Shown here: piece by piece, positions 19,421-28,700 of the stretch
How the letters are laid out: the number at the start of each line of letters is the position of its first letter
Position numbering within the stretch: the first letter of the stretch is position 1
NCBI GenBank assembly: GCA_016744795.1
Contig: JADGDR010000013.1
Coordinates: 1-49,302, forward strand
Length of the DNA: 49,302 bases
Reading direction: 5' to 3'
Source: Sulfurospirillum sp.
GTDB taxonomy: Bacteria > Campylobacterota > Campylobacteria > Campylobacterales > Sulfurospirillaceae
The notes under the pieces: generated by a model
Databases searched by the model: none
Told to the model about the DNA's origin: nothing
Seen by the model: the letters and a program-made list of their open reading frames with translations, nothing else
Position numbers and translations under genes: made by a program

Positions 19421-20850
19421 TTAAGTTCTTTATTGTATATATCATTAATATCATCTAATGTAGGATTGTGTTGCCCATCTACTATGCGTGGCGTTATCAC
19501 AATAATGAGTTCACCCTTTTTAATATTTTTTGAATTACTTTGAAATAATTTTCCAAAAAGTGGTATTGAAGAGAATCCTGGAACACTTGTGTCTACAAAA
19601 ACTTCTTGACTACCTATTAAGCCGCCTATTACAACTTTATTATTATTTTTGACTTTTACTATTGAAGAAAGCTGTTTTATTTTTATATCTGGAGCTAAAA
19701 CAGGTATTCCATTTTTATCAACATGTTTAGCATCTTCATTTACCAATTCACTTATTACTGGATTTATTTTTAAAATAATATAATCATTTTTAGTGACTTG
19801 TGGGGTAATGTCAAGTGTTACACCAACAAAAGTAGAATCATTTTCATAACTAATTGCGGTGTTTCCACTATCGCTAGATAAATCTGTTGTACTTTCAGTT
19901 TGGTATCTGTAGTTCACTTCTGTTCCAACATTTATGATAGCTGGTTGATTATTTAGAGTCATAACTTTTGGATTTGAAACTATATTAACATCTCCTTGCG
20001 TTTTGAGAAATTCTATTAACCCTTTCATACTAAAATCATAGCCAATAAGATAATTAGGTTTTTTAAAACCTTTTACTTTAACACCATCTAAACGTGAACG
20101 AAGCGCATCTGAACTGCCATTTATGCTAAGTTCAAATTTGCTCCAGTCTATGCCTTGTGTATTTTTGTCACTGTAAATTACTTCTATTATTTTAGCTTCA
20201 AGAAGTATTTCTTTATGTAATCTATTCATTAATGATGTTATATATTTTTCAACTCTAAAAAGTTGCTTCTTTGTTCCTGTAACAGTAAGCATTCCACCTT
20301 CTTGGTTAATAAGTACTTTACTTTTTATTTGTTGTGTATCTTCATCTCTATATAAGATATATCCAACATCTTTAGCAATTTTATCCCAAAATTGAAATTC
20401 TGAAGTATAATCCATTGTTGTAGAATCTTCTCCTTCTCCAGATGATCCTGTTTTTATTACCTTATTGCTACTACTTTTTCGTTCTGAAAAACTAACATAA
20501 TCTATGAAATAAGTTTTTGTTTTAAAATTTGCAAGTTTCAGTATTTTTTGGTTGTTTTTTAATTCATAAAAAATATTGTTTTCACTAAGCATTAAATCTA
20601 ACAAATCTTTTAAAGAATAATCTTCTACATTAATATAGTTTAATTTTTTATTCAGTGCCTTTTTTACACTATCATCTTCAAAAATAATTGTCATTTTACA
20701 CTCATCAGTGATATTTTCAATAACATCCATTAAATTGATACTCTGCCCATTTGTTTCTTTGATACTAAATGAAAAAAACTTATTTTCACAATTAGCACTT
20801 AAGCTTAACGAAAAAATACTTAGCAATAGACCTACTATAATCAATCTCAT
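19417..20850 (-). CDS. mshL: MSHA-type outer-membrane secretin
   Basis: A 477-aa secretin (GspD/PilQ/MshL family) forming the outer-membrane pore for the pilus. A signal peptide (about 1-19, ending SLSA) is followed by an STN/N0-like domain at about 50-108, an N1-like region (TVTGTKKQLFRVEKYITSL), then the secretin core. The core starts near KEILLEAKIIEVIYSD and includes VSNPKVMTLNNQPAIINVGTEV, GVTLDITPQVTKND and VKNNNKVVIGGLI. It ends shortly after IVITPRIV. No lipobox is visible in the leader. It lies between the PilP-like gene and the MshM ATPase gene, as in Vibrio. Confidence 0.94.
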   Translation of the reverse strand: MRLIIVGLLLSIFSLSLSANCENKFFSFSIKETNGQSINLMDVIENITDECKMTIIFEDDSVKKALNKKLNYINVEDYSLKDLLDLMLSENNIFYELKNNQKILKLANFKTKTYFIDYVSFSERKSSSNKVIKTGSSGEGEDSTTMDYTSEFQFWDKIAKDVGYILYRDEDTQQIKSKVLINQEGGMLTVTGTKKQLFRVEKYITSLMNRLHKEILLEAKIIEVIYSDKNTQGIDWSKFELSINGSSDALRSRLDGVKVKGFKKPNYLIGYDFSMKGLIEFLKTQGDVNIVSNPKVMTLNNQPAIINVGTEVNYRYQTESTTDLSSDSGNTAISYENDSTFVGVTLDITPQVTKNDYIILKINPVISELVNEDAKHVDKNGIPVLAPDIKIKQLSSIVKVKNNNKVVIGGLIGSQEVFVDTSVPGFSSIPLFGKLFQSNSKNIKKGELIIVITPRIVDGQHNPTLDDINDIYNKELK

Positions 20851-20852
20851 CT

Positions 20853-21224
20853 CTATTTATCCTCAATTTTCAAAATTTTATTTTGTCTTTTTAACTTATA
20901 TTTAATTATTTTATTTCTCTTTTTTGCTAAAATACTATTGTTTTTTATCTGAATTATTTTGTATCCATTAACTTTATCACCAACGTTATACCAATGAGAA
21001 TTTATGAATACTCTATTATTTAATATTGACATAACATAAAAAGTTTTATCATATATTTTTTTATTAAAAACTTTTTTCATACCTTTTTGTAATGTTTTAA
21101 ATGGATTATACTTGACATATACAATAGTTTTACTTTGTGGTGGTTCTATTAGTTTTTCTATTTTATTCTTTAAATCATGTGAATATAAGTTTATAATCAT
21201 AACTAAAATTAAAACTAATTTCAT
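20853..21224 (-). CDS. Small exported PilP/MshK-like protein
   Basis: A basic 123-aa protein with a signal peptide (MKLVLILVMIINLYSHD). Its C-terminal half (NNRVFINSHWYNVGDKVNGYKIIQIKNNSILAKK) has the short beta pattern of GspC/PilP homology-region domains, which contact the secretin. Position between the PilO-like and secretin genes supports a PilP/MshK role. Sequence alone gives only weak family support. Confidence 0.72.
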   Translation of the reverse strand: MKLVLILVMIINLYSHDLKNKIEKLIEPPQSKTIVYVKYNPFKTLQKGMKKVFNKKIYDKTFYVMSILNNRVFINSHWYNVGDKVNGYKIIQIKNNSILAKKRNKIIKYKLKRQNKILKIEDK

Positions 21225-21826
21225 AATCCAACTCCATAGGCATTTATTTCAAAACTAAATCTAATATTACCTTTGACTAAAGATATATCTATTTTTTTAA
21301 ATTCTAAAAGTGCTTCAAAGTTTTCAATATACTGTACCAAAGCCAAAACATTAGCATATTTACCAATACCATCTATCTTAATGCTTTTTTTGAGTTTGAA
21401 AATAGTAGTTAAACTATCTTTTGCATCAATACTTTTAAGTGAAACTATTTTTATATTTTTTCGTACACTAAATTTTAATATTTTATCCAATGTATTTGCC
21501 CAACGAATGTTATTAAAAAATGCATATTTTATCTTATATACATTTGCCATTACATAATTAATATCATTTTTTTGAACTTCAAGTTCTTCTTTTACTACCA
21601 TAAGTTCTTTTGTTTTTTTTGATAAATGTTTTTTTAATCTATTAATTGGATTTTTACTAATATTTACTTGTAATAACTCTATACTATTTTTTAGCTCACT
21701 CTGACGCTCAAGCATTGGTGAAACAAATTGATTTAATAAAAAACCAATAACTATAATGAATGAAATAAAAATCATTAATTTCTGATTTTTATCTGCTGTT
21801 TTTAAATAATTATCAAAGGTTTTCAT
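21221..21826 (-). CDS. PilO/MshJ-like inner-membrane pilus protein
   Basis: A 201-aa protein with the PilO architecture: a short cytoplasmic N-terminus, a transmembrane helix at about 18-37 (MIFISFIIVIGFLLNQFVS), a periplasmic coiled coil (about 40-85) and a ferredoxin-like domain. The domain includes IKIVSLKS and KIDGIGKYANVLALVQYIENFEALLEFKKID, a typical PilO stretch. It would pair with the PilN-like part of the preceding protein. The ATGA-type overlaps on both sides show tight coupling. Confidence 0.85.
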   Translation of the reverse strand: MKTFDNYLKTADKNQKLMIFISFIIVIGFLLNQFVSPMLERQSELKNSIELLQVNISKNPINRLKKHLSKKTKELMVVKEELEVQKNDINYVMANVYKIKYAFFNNIRWANTLDKILKFSVRKNIKIVSLKSIDAKDSLTTIFKLKKSIKIDGIGKYANVLALVQYIENFEALLEFKKIDISLVKGNIRFSFEINAYGVGL

Positions 21827-23316
21827 CTTTTAATCTCTATTTTACTTGTATATATATTATTATCTGATTTTATTTCATTTGTACTAATACCGATAAAACC
21901 ATTTTTTATTAAATCTTTCATAAATTCAGTAATTCTATCTCTATCATTGTACTGAGCAACTATATATATACTCATACTATTTTTACCTATTATATTTATC
22001 TTTGTTGTAAAAAGTAAATGCTTTTGCAAAAGCTTGTTAACACTGAGTAAAAAACTACTATAGCTTCTTTTTGAATCTCTTAAGTTTTCTAAGTGTTCCA
22101 CGCTTTTTTCAATATTTTGAACTATATTATTCATATTGTCTTTTTTAATGGATATGGATTTCAACTCTTTATTTACAATATTTATTTTAGTTTTATATTT
22201 TAATTGATTTTTTTTTAAAATATTGTATTTCTCTTTTAAGTTATCTTGCTCTTTTTGTAATTTAATATTTTCAAACCAGATTGAACCTGCAAAAATTGAA
22301 CTTAATATAACTATAAAAGATGCTAAAAGCATAATTTTACCAGACTCTTTTTTATAAAAAACTGGTTCTTTTTCAAAAAGAGTTAAATTATGTCTAAAGT
22401 CATTTTTTTCTAATTGATCATAAATATATGATGTTACAATTTTTTCAAAGAAATTGCCCTCTTCTTTAGTTTTAAACATATTGAAATCACAAATTTCAAC
22501 ATCATTAAAACCAAAATTTTGAATAAATTCTCTTGCACCTCTTAAACGTCCATTTCTCATACTTAAAAAGATTCTGTCTATTTTTTCAAAACCAAATACA
22601 CTTCTATTATGCAAAACTATATCATTTATTTTTGTAAACATTGAAGAAAAAATAGTCTCTATTTCATTAAAAAGAACAGTTTCACCTTTTTCATAAGTGG
22701 AAACGTCAAGTCCTTTTTTTGACAAATGCTCTTCCAATTCACCTATGCTTATATCAATTCCTGCAACTTCAATTTTTTTGCTCATTTCTTCTAAATCTAT
22801 AAGAGATTTTGTAGAAAGATATTTACCATCTTTATATATACTTAAAAAAGCTTCATGTTCATCTATATATACAAAAAGATCGTTTTTCGCTTCTATGATT
22901 TTATTTTTATAAAGTGTTGTAAATGACAAAAAAGGAAGAGCTAAAAAATCTATATATTTAGTTTGATTTAAAACACCACTTAAAGACTCTGTTATTCTTT
23001 CAATTTCAACAGCAAAAGCTTCAATAAGTATACTATCTTCAAAATCTAATTCTTTTTTTATATATGCAATTTTATATTTTTTTTGTAAATCTAAACCTGC
23101 ATCATCATACATTTTTATTTCTATATTTGTTTTTAATTCCTCGTCATTCATTGTCTGTGAAACTTTAAAACTATGAAGTATTACGTCTCTATAGACAATA
23201 CGAGAACCAATTAAAGAATTTTTATTAAATTCATCGTTAGTGAAATTTTTTCCATCATAACAAGTGGATAAACGACCAAAAGGGTCAATATAAGTAAGTG
23301 AACCTGCATTAGCCAT
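21823..23316 (-). CDS. MshI-like fused PilM/PilN-type assembly protein
   Basis: The protein has 497 aa. The N-terminal ~320 residues look cytoplasmic, with an actin-fold-like DLFVYIDEHEAFLSIYKDGKYL segment reminiscent of PilM. A single transmembrane helix follows at about 328-348 (KIMLLASFIVILSSIFAGSI), then a coiled coil and a small C-terminal domain as in PilN. PilM and PilN functions thus appear joined in one chain, as in MshI. It follows the minor pilin genes after 21 bases with a weak RBS (AAGG). Confidence 0.75.
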   Translation of the reverse strand: MANAGSLTYIDPFGRLSTCYDGKNFTNDEFNKNSLIGSRIVYRDVILHSFKVSQTMNDEELKTNIEIKMYDDAGLDLQKKYKIAYIKKELDFEDSILIEAFAVEIERITESLSGVLNQTKYIDFLALPFLSFTTLYKNKIIEAKNDLFVYIDEHEAFLSIYKDGKYLSTKSLIDLEEMSKKIEVAGIDISIGELEEHLSKKGLDVSTYEKGETVLFNEIETIFSSMFTKINDIVLHNRSVFGFEKIDRIFLSMRNGRLRGAREFIQNFGFNDVEICDFNMFKTKEEGNFFEKIVTSYIYDQLEKNDFRHNLTLFEKEPVFYKKESGKIMLLASFIVILSSIFAGSIWFENIKLQKEQDNLKEKYNILKKNQLKYKTKINIVNKELKSISIKKDNMNNIVQNIEKSVEHLENLRDSKRSYSSFLLSVNKLLQKHLLFTTKINIIGKNSMSIYIVAQYNDRDRITEFMKDLIKNGFIGISTNEIKSDNNIYTSKIEIKR

Positions 23317-23337
23317 ATAGAACCTTAATTTTCATAT

Positions 23338-23772
23338 TTAATCTCTTAGTGTAACATAACCTGACATTGGTAAAACTGAAATTATCTTAGTTAAATCATT
23401 ATATTTTACTGTTATGTTAGCTTCAACAAACAAAAGTTTTCCTAAATTATTGTATGGTCTACCATATTCATCAAAACAAATTCTAGGTATTGTAGTATTA
23501 ACTTTTACTAAATCACTAAAGCTTTCTAATAAACTTTCTTCATCTAAACGAATACATGTAAAGTCATCTCTTTTACTCCAAGGAACATTAAATCCATTAA
23601 TATCATTTCCTATTGCATTTTTTTGTGTATTTTTTATCTTCATAGTTATTGTATTTGTGTATTTAAGTAAATGATTATCAGGCAATAAACCACCACCAAT
23701 AGAAGCCAAAATACCAATAAGGATAATGACGAAAATAAGCTCTACCATACTAAAAGCCTTAGAATTTCTCAT
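23338..23772 (-). CDS. Minor pilin (type IV / pseudopilin family)
   Basis: A 144-aa protein with leader MRNSKA followed by FSMVELIFVIILIGILASIGGG, so prepilin-type with Ala before the cut and Glu at +5. The remainder is a short globular domain with FDEYGRPYN, a pattern seen in GspH/FimT-type minor pilins. It overlaps the preceding minor pilin gene by four bases. Probably part of the tip-priming complex along with the three prepilin genes upstream. Confidence 0.85.
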   Translation of the reverse strand: MRNSKAFSMVELIFVIILIGILASIGGGLLPDNHLLKYTNTITMKIKNTQKNAIGNDINGFNVPWSKRDDFTCIRLDEESLLESFSDLVKVNTTIPRICFDEYGRPYNNLGKLLFVEANITVKYNDLTKIISVLPMSGYVTLRD

Positions 23773-24218
23773 GGTCTTTGCAGTGTCCTTCTTATAAGAG
23801 ATATGTTGCTATCTTTGTTTTTAGGGTGTGTTGAGTTTGTTTCTACTCTTACTTCTAACATTACCATGCCATGAGAGTCTTCTGTTTGAATAGATGTGTT
23901 TCTATCACAAGAGTTATTTCCATCTTTTCCTTGGTATAAAAAGTATGTACTTATGTTTATATCTGCTTTAAACCTTTGGTCACTTGAAGTTATATTTACT
24001 TCATGCAAACAACCTTTAATTCCTTTCCTATCATAACCCTGTATTGCTAAAAGTGTTAGTTCTATTGCACTATCCATAAAAAGTTCTGCACTCTCTTTAA
24101 TATATAAATCTTTAGTATGTTTTACAGAAATTGTTGCATATTTCATGGCTATCATCATAATCCCACTTATCATAACTATGACCAAAAGTGCTTGAAGTAT
24201 GCCAAATCCTTTACGCAT
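23769..24218 (-). CDS. MshP-like minor pilin lacking Glu5
   Basis: A 149-aa protein with the short leader MRKG and then FGILQALLVIVMISGIMM. Position +5 is Gln instead of the near-universal Glu, as is common for GspK/PilX/MshP-like minor pilins that sit at the tip. The body is small, with two cysteines (KGCLHE and NSCDRN) that may form a disulfide. It directly follows the MshO-like gene (overlap one base). Family placement rests on context and leader. Confidence 0.78.
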   Translation of the reverse strand: MRKGFGILQALLVIVMISGIMMIAMKYATISVKHTKDLYIKESAELFMDSAIELTLLAIQGYDRKGIKGCLHEVNITSSDQRFKADINISTYFLYQGKDGNNSCDRNTSIQTEDSHGMVMLEVRVETNSTHPKNKDSNISLIRRTLQRP

Positions 24219-25060
24219 TAAAGCACCACCTTTTGTTTAGAAATAGTTACATTTTGCTCAACACCATTTATGTGACGAGAAAGAGTAAGGTTAAAATATA
24301 TGCTATCATTTACAATACCAACTTCAAAACCTTTTGCCTCTTTTGAAAGAATTGCAACTGATCCACTACAAATCTTTTCATTATTATTCCAAGGTCTATA
24401 ATTATAAATCAAATAAAGTGTATTTGTTTCATTTGTATCACTACAGTTTATGTCCTCTCCTCTTGCAATTACATAAGAACTATCAACAATATAATATTTT
24501 TCATATATTTCATTTGGTTTGTTTGATAAAACTACACAATCAACGCTAATACTATCTATATTACTTATATTAATATCTTCACCTGTATCAAATGCTCCAG
24601 CAAAAATAACTCCAAGTTTTGTTTCATCATTTATATCAAATTTTTTCTCTAAAATATCTCTTATTCCTAATACATTAATATTATAAGTTCTTATCTTATT
24701 ATTTGATTTATTAGAGTCATCCATATCTACAAAACCACTATAATAACCTGCTTTTAAAGCCTCATTTAATGTTCCAGACCACTCTAGTATTTTATAATCA
24801 TCATTTATTATATTGTTTATTTTAGTTTTGTTTGTTTGATTTTTTTTATAACCATAAATACTATTTGGCACTCTGTCATAAAGTAAGGCTGAGATCTGGT
24901 CTACTACTATTTGAGAATCAAAGGAAAGTTCACTTAAAGCTTTGCTTTTTGCTACTCTTTGGTAAAGATGTTTTAGTGAAACAAAAGTTCCAGCACAGAG
25001 TATTCCCGTAATAACAATAACAACTATCATCTCAACAAGAGTAAAACCTAGTTTTTTCAT
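24218..25060 (-). CDS. MshO-like minor pilin
   Basis: A 280-aa prepilin. The upstream TTG at 25066 is in frame, but the ATG at 25060 overlaps the stop of the preceding gene (TAATG) and gives the normal leader MKKLG followed by FTLVEMIVVIVITGILC, with Glu at +5. The long globular part (about 250 residues) contains cysteines at ISVDCVVLS, GEDINCSD and EKICSGS. Size and place, between a smaller pilin and the MshP-like gene, fit MshO. It is likely a tip-complex subunit. Confidence 0.82.
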   Translation of the reverse strand: MKKLGFTLVEMIVVIVITGILCAGTFVSLKHLYQRVAKSKALSELSFDSQIVVDQISALLYDRVPNSIYGYKKNQTNKTKINNIINDDYKILEWSGTLNEALKAGYYSGFVDMDDSNKSNNKIRTYNINVLGIRDILEKKFDINDETKLGVIFAGAFDTGEDINISNIDSISVDCVVLSNKPNEIYEKYYIVDSSYVIARGEDINCSDTNETNTLYLIYNYRPWNNNEKICSGSVAILSKEAKGFEVGIVNDSIYFNLTLSRHINGVEQNVTISKQKVVL

Positions 25061-25710
25061 TACCAAGACCTCTTATTTAGTATCATTTGACCTATGTTGG
25101 CTGAAGTGTAGTTAAACTGAGTAAGTTGTTTTCCTTTTTTACCTCTTTTGCCTTGATACGTTATATTTATATCTATATACTTTAAATTTGTAGTAACGGG
25201 GATTTGTGTTTTATTTTTATTGATATACAAATTAATCTTTGCACTTTTGTTTAAATAATCATAACTTATATTATCATCTATATATTTAACCTCTACATGT
25301 AAACCATATTTTGATAAATTTGTTGTGTTTTTATCGTATATATTAAAATCATCTATATCATTTTCAAATATATCATCTGTCATTTCACTACCCAATTTAA
25401 AACTTGTCGTTAAATTATGCTCGCAAGTTCTTCCACCAATAAAACCACCAATCCTATGAAATGAAGTCATGTTGCAATCAAAATATTTACTATTTGTATG
25501 TAAAATATCTCTTGAGTTTGTATTATTTTGATCCCAAGGGAGTTTTGAAATCATCCTCATCATAGAAATTCCATTAAATATTGCATCTTGACGAATGGTA
25601 AAACTATCTGCTTTGTTAAGCGACAACACTATCTTCGGAATTACAGTAAAAACTATAGCGATAATAACAATAGTAAAAATAAGTTCTATTAAACTCAAAC
25701 CCTTTTTCAT
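25060..25710 (-). CDS. Minor pilin of the msh operon
   Basis: A 216-aa prepilin with a very short leader, MKKG, followed by LSLIELIFTIVIIAIVFTVIP: Gly before the cut, Leu at +1, Glu at +5. The globular part carries three cysteines (KYFDCNMTS, GRTCEHN) and many Asn/Asp. It follows the giant MshQ-like gene with an ATGA overlap and overlaps the MshO-like gene at its end. Probably a minor subunit. The MshC/MshD slots are the nearest equivalents, but sequence does not decide which. Confidence 0.82.
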   Translation of the reverse strand: MKKGLSLIELIFTIVIIAIVFTVIPKIVLSLNKADSFTIRQDAIFNGISMMRMISKLPWDQNNTNSRDILHTNSKYFDCNMTSFHRIGGFIGGRTCEHNLTTSFKLGSEMTDDIFENDIDDFNIYDKNTTNLSKYGLHVEVKYIDDNISYDYLNKSAKINLYINKNKTQIPVTTNLKYIDINITYQGKRGKKGKQLTQFNYTSANIGQMILNKRSW

Positions 25711-28700
25711 CTAAAAGTTTTTACTCCCCTCTTTACGTTTGTAGCATTAAAATCAAAACCAACACTGCTACCGCTAAAATCTCCACTATGTATATGGTTA
25801 CCATCTATTTTAAAAAACTCATATTTAAAACAAGGATGAGTAGAACAATTTTCTAACTTATTGTAACTTTCATATTTGTTATACCAGAGATATTCAGGTA
25901 TATCTAGATGAATATATGATTGAAAATCACTATTTTCATTATGACTTAAAGTAAATTCTGTAGTTCCATTTTTTATTTGTTTTTGACCGATGTCAGCTAA
26001 ATATGCATTTTGTGAATTAAATAAAAATGTTTTTTTATCTTTTAATGTAACAGTAGAATTGTTATCATCTTCATTCACATACCAATTTAAACTACTTTGC
26101 CTATATTTTCCTAATTTGTAAACTTCTACATGTAAAGAGTTATTAATTGACTTTTTATTAGTACGTATATCTTGTGTTTTTACCCTTCCATAGTAAAAAA
26201 AAGTATTTTGATCTAACTCTTTTGTTCCTTTTGTATCGTTTTTATCTGTTACATTTATGTTTGTTATATTAAAGTAAAAAGGACTCACAGTTTTTGTTTT
26301 ATCTCTATCAAAATTAATAAAAAATGTCACTTCTGCTGTGCCATTATCATCAGTTGAAAAATGAGTCTTATCATAATTTGTTAAATTTATATCAAGACTT
26401 TTTGTTATATTTACTTTAGTAGAATTAATATCATTTTCATCGCTATAAATATACAAGATTTTATCAAGATTATTTGATAGGACACTACTATGCAATATAT
26501 TTATATCTATACTTTTCGCATAACAACTATCATTATAATTTTTTGTTGTTACATTTTGCCTATTTTTTGCTGTTATGTCTAACTTAAGTTTTGCTGACAT
26601 ATTTAAATCACGAGAAAGGTATGTAAAATCATTATAGTAATTTTTAAAACTCGCAGTTATATTAAAATGGTCTGTGAGTATTGTCATAGTTCTATTATGC
26701 TCCATTATTAGCCTATTTTCATCATTAGTATCATCGGCGTCAACTTTTGCAAATTCAGAACCATGTATTTCATGTATTCTTACGTTCACATCTCCTACCT
26801 CATTGTAGTTTACGCTTACTTCTTTTTCGCCATTTTCAAAACTAAAAGTCTCTACATGTAAAGAGCCTTTTAAGCATTCATTCTTTAAAATATTTGTTTC
26901 TATTTCAAATGAATTACCTTTTGTTTCATTGTAATTAACGCCATTTTCTGCTTTAAAATCTATGTTAAAGTCTTCTCCTGCACGTTTTTTATTTGGAAGT
27001 GTAAAATTAAAGCTAATTGGTCTAATTGCAAAATTGTCAGATGAACAAGTTATATTGTCATCTGTTTTTATCTGTACTCTTGCATCTTTTACTGCTTTTG
27101 TTACATTAAAAGTTATCTTATCTTTTTTATTTAATAAATCTACATTAACAAATGAACTTAGATAGTCATTTCCCTTTGGACAAGTACTTGCTTGAACTAT
27201 TCTTGCTTGAACGCTTCCTTTATATTCTTGAAGTGCATTATTTTTTTCATTAAGTGCAATTATGTTCAAATCAAAATTCTGCGATACTTTTTTGGTTGAT
27301 ATATTTCTATCATTAATATTTCTAAAAATATCCAAAGCATCAAAAAATGGATTTAATGGTACTTCCTTACAATTTGTTTTAGTTCTAAAAGAACCATCAT
27401 AATTTTTTCCACTATTTTCATAACCATAAATGGTTTTTATTTGTTTATCTGTAAGTTTAGTATTAAATATTTTCAGCTCATCCATTAAACCAACAAAATT
27501 CTGCTTTATGTTAAATTTTCCTCCATGACTATCTTGCTCTTGCCCTAGAATTAAACTTTTTTTGTATATATTTAAGTGACCTGTTCCAAATTCATCTTCA
27601 CACTCTAGTTTTTTTCCATCAACATACAAACATACCATATTGTACTTTCTAGTAAGAAAAATTTGATGCCATTTTCCATCAGTTACTTTGTACTCTTCCA
27701 AGTCAAAACTTTCTCCCTGATCTTTTATTTTAACATGAATACTTTTATCGTAATAAAGATAAAGTTCAAATTCATCATCATCTACAGAATTACCAAGTCC
27801 ATGAATAATTTCTTGTTGTTTTCTTTCAAATGATGTTTTAATCCACACTCCTAGGGAAAAATCATTTAAACCATTCATTGCCCTATAATCTAAGCTTACA
27901 TAATCATTTTTTGAATTTTCACTAAAATCTCCTGCTCTATTAATTTTAGATTCCGATGATGTTGTTGCCTTATTTGCTCTACCATCATAATGATTTAAAC
28001 TATTGTCCTTAACTTCATTAACAGTTCCATTCCAAACGCATTCATCAAACCTATATTCAACTATAGACTCTACAAAAGGGCAATCTTTAATGATTCTTAC
28101 AGTTCCATCGTAATTTTTACCACTATTTTCATAGTTATAGATAGCTTTTATTTGTTCATCTGTAAGTTTAGTATTAAATATTTTCAGCTCATCCATTAAA
28201 CCAACAAAATTTTGACTTCTTTTAAAATCTCCGCCATAACTATCTTGTTCTTGTCCTACAATTAAACTCTTTTCATGTACTTCTAAGCGACCTGTTTTAA
28301 AACCACTTTGACACTTTGATTTTTTCCCATCAACATACAAACATACAGTACGGCTCTTTCTAGTTAGAAAAATTTGATGCCATTTTCCATCTGTAATTTC
28401 ATAATCTTCTACATCAAAATCTTGTCCATTATTTTTTATGTTTACATGTAAGGTCTCATCTTCTTCAAGATAAAGTTCAAATTCATCGTCATTTACAGAA
28501 TCACCAAGAGCATGAAGAATTTCTTGTTGATCTCCTTCATTCGATGTTTTAATCCACATCCCAATAGAAAAATCATTTAAACCATTCATTGCTCTATAAT
28601 CTAAGCTTAGATAATCATTTTTTGAATTTTCACTAAAATCTCCTGCTCTATTAATTTTAGATTCCGATGACGTTGTTGCCTCATTTGCTCTGCCATCATA

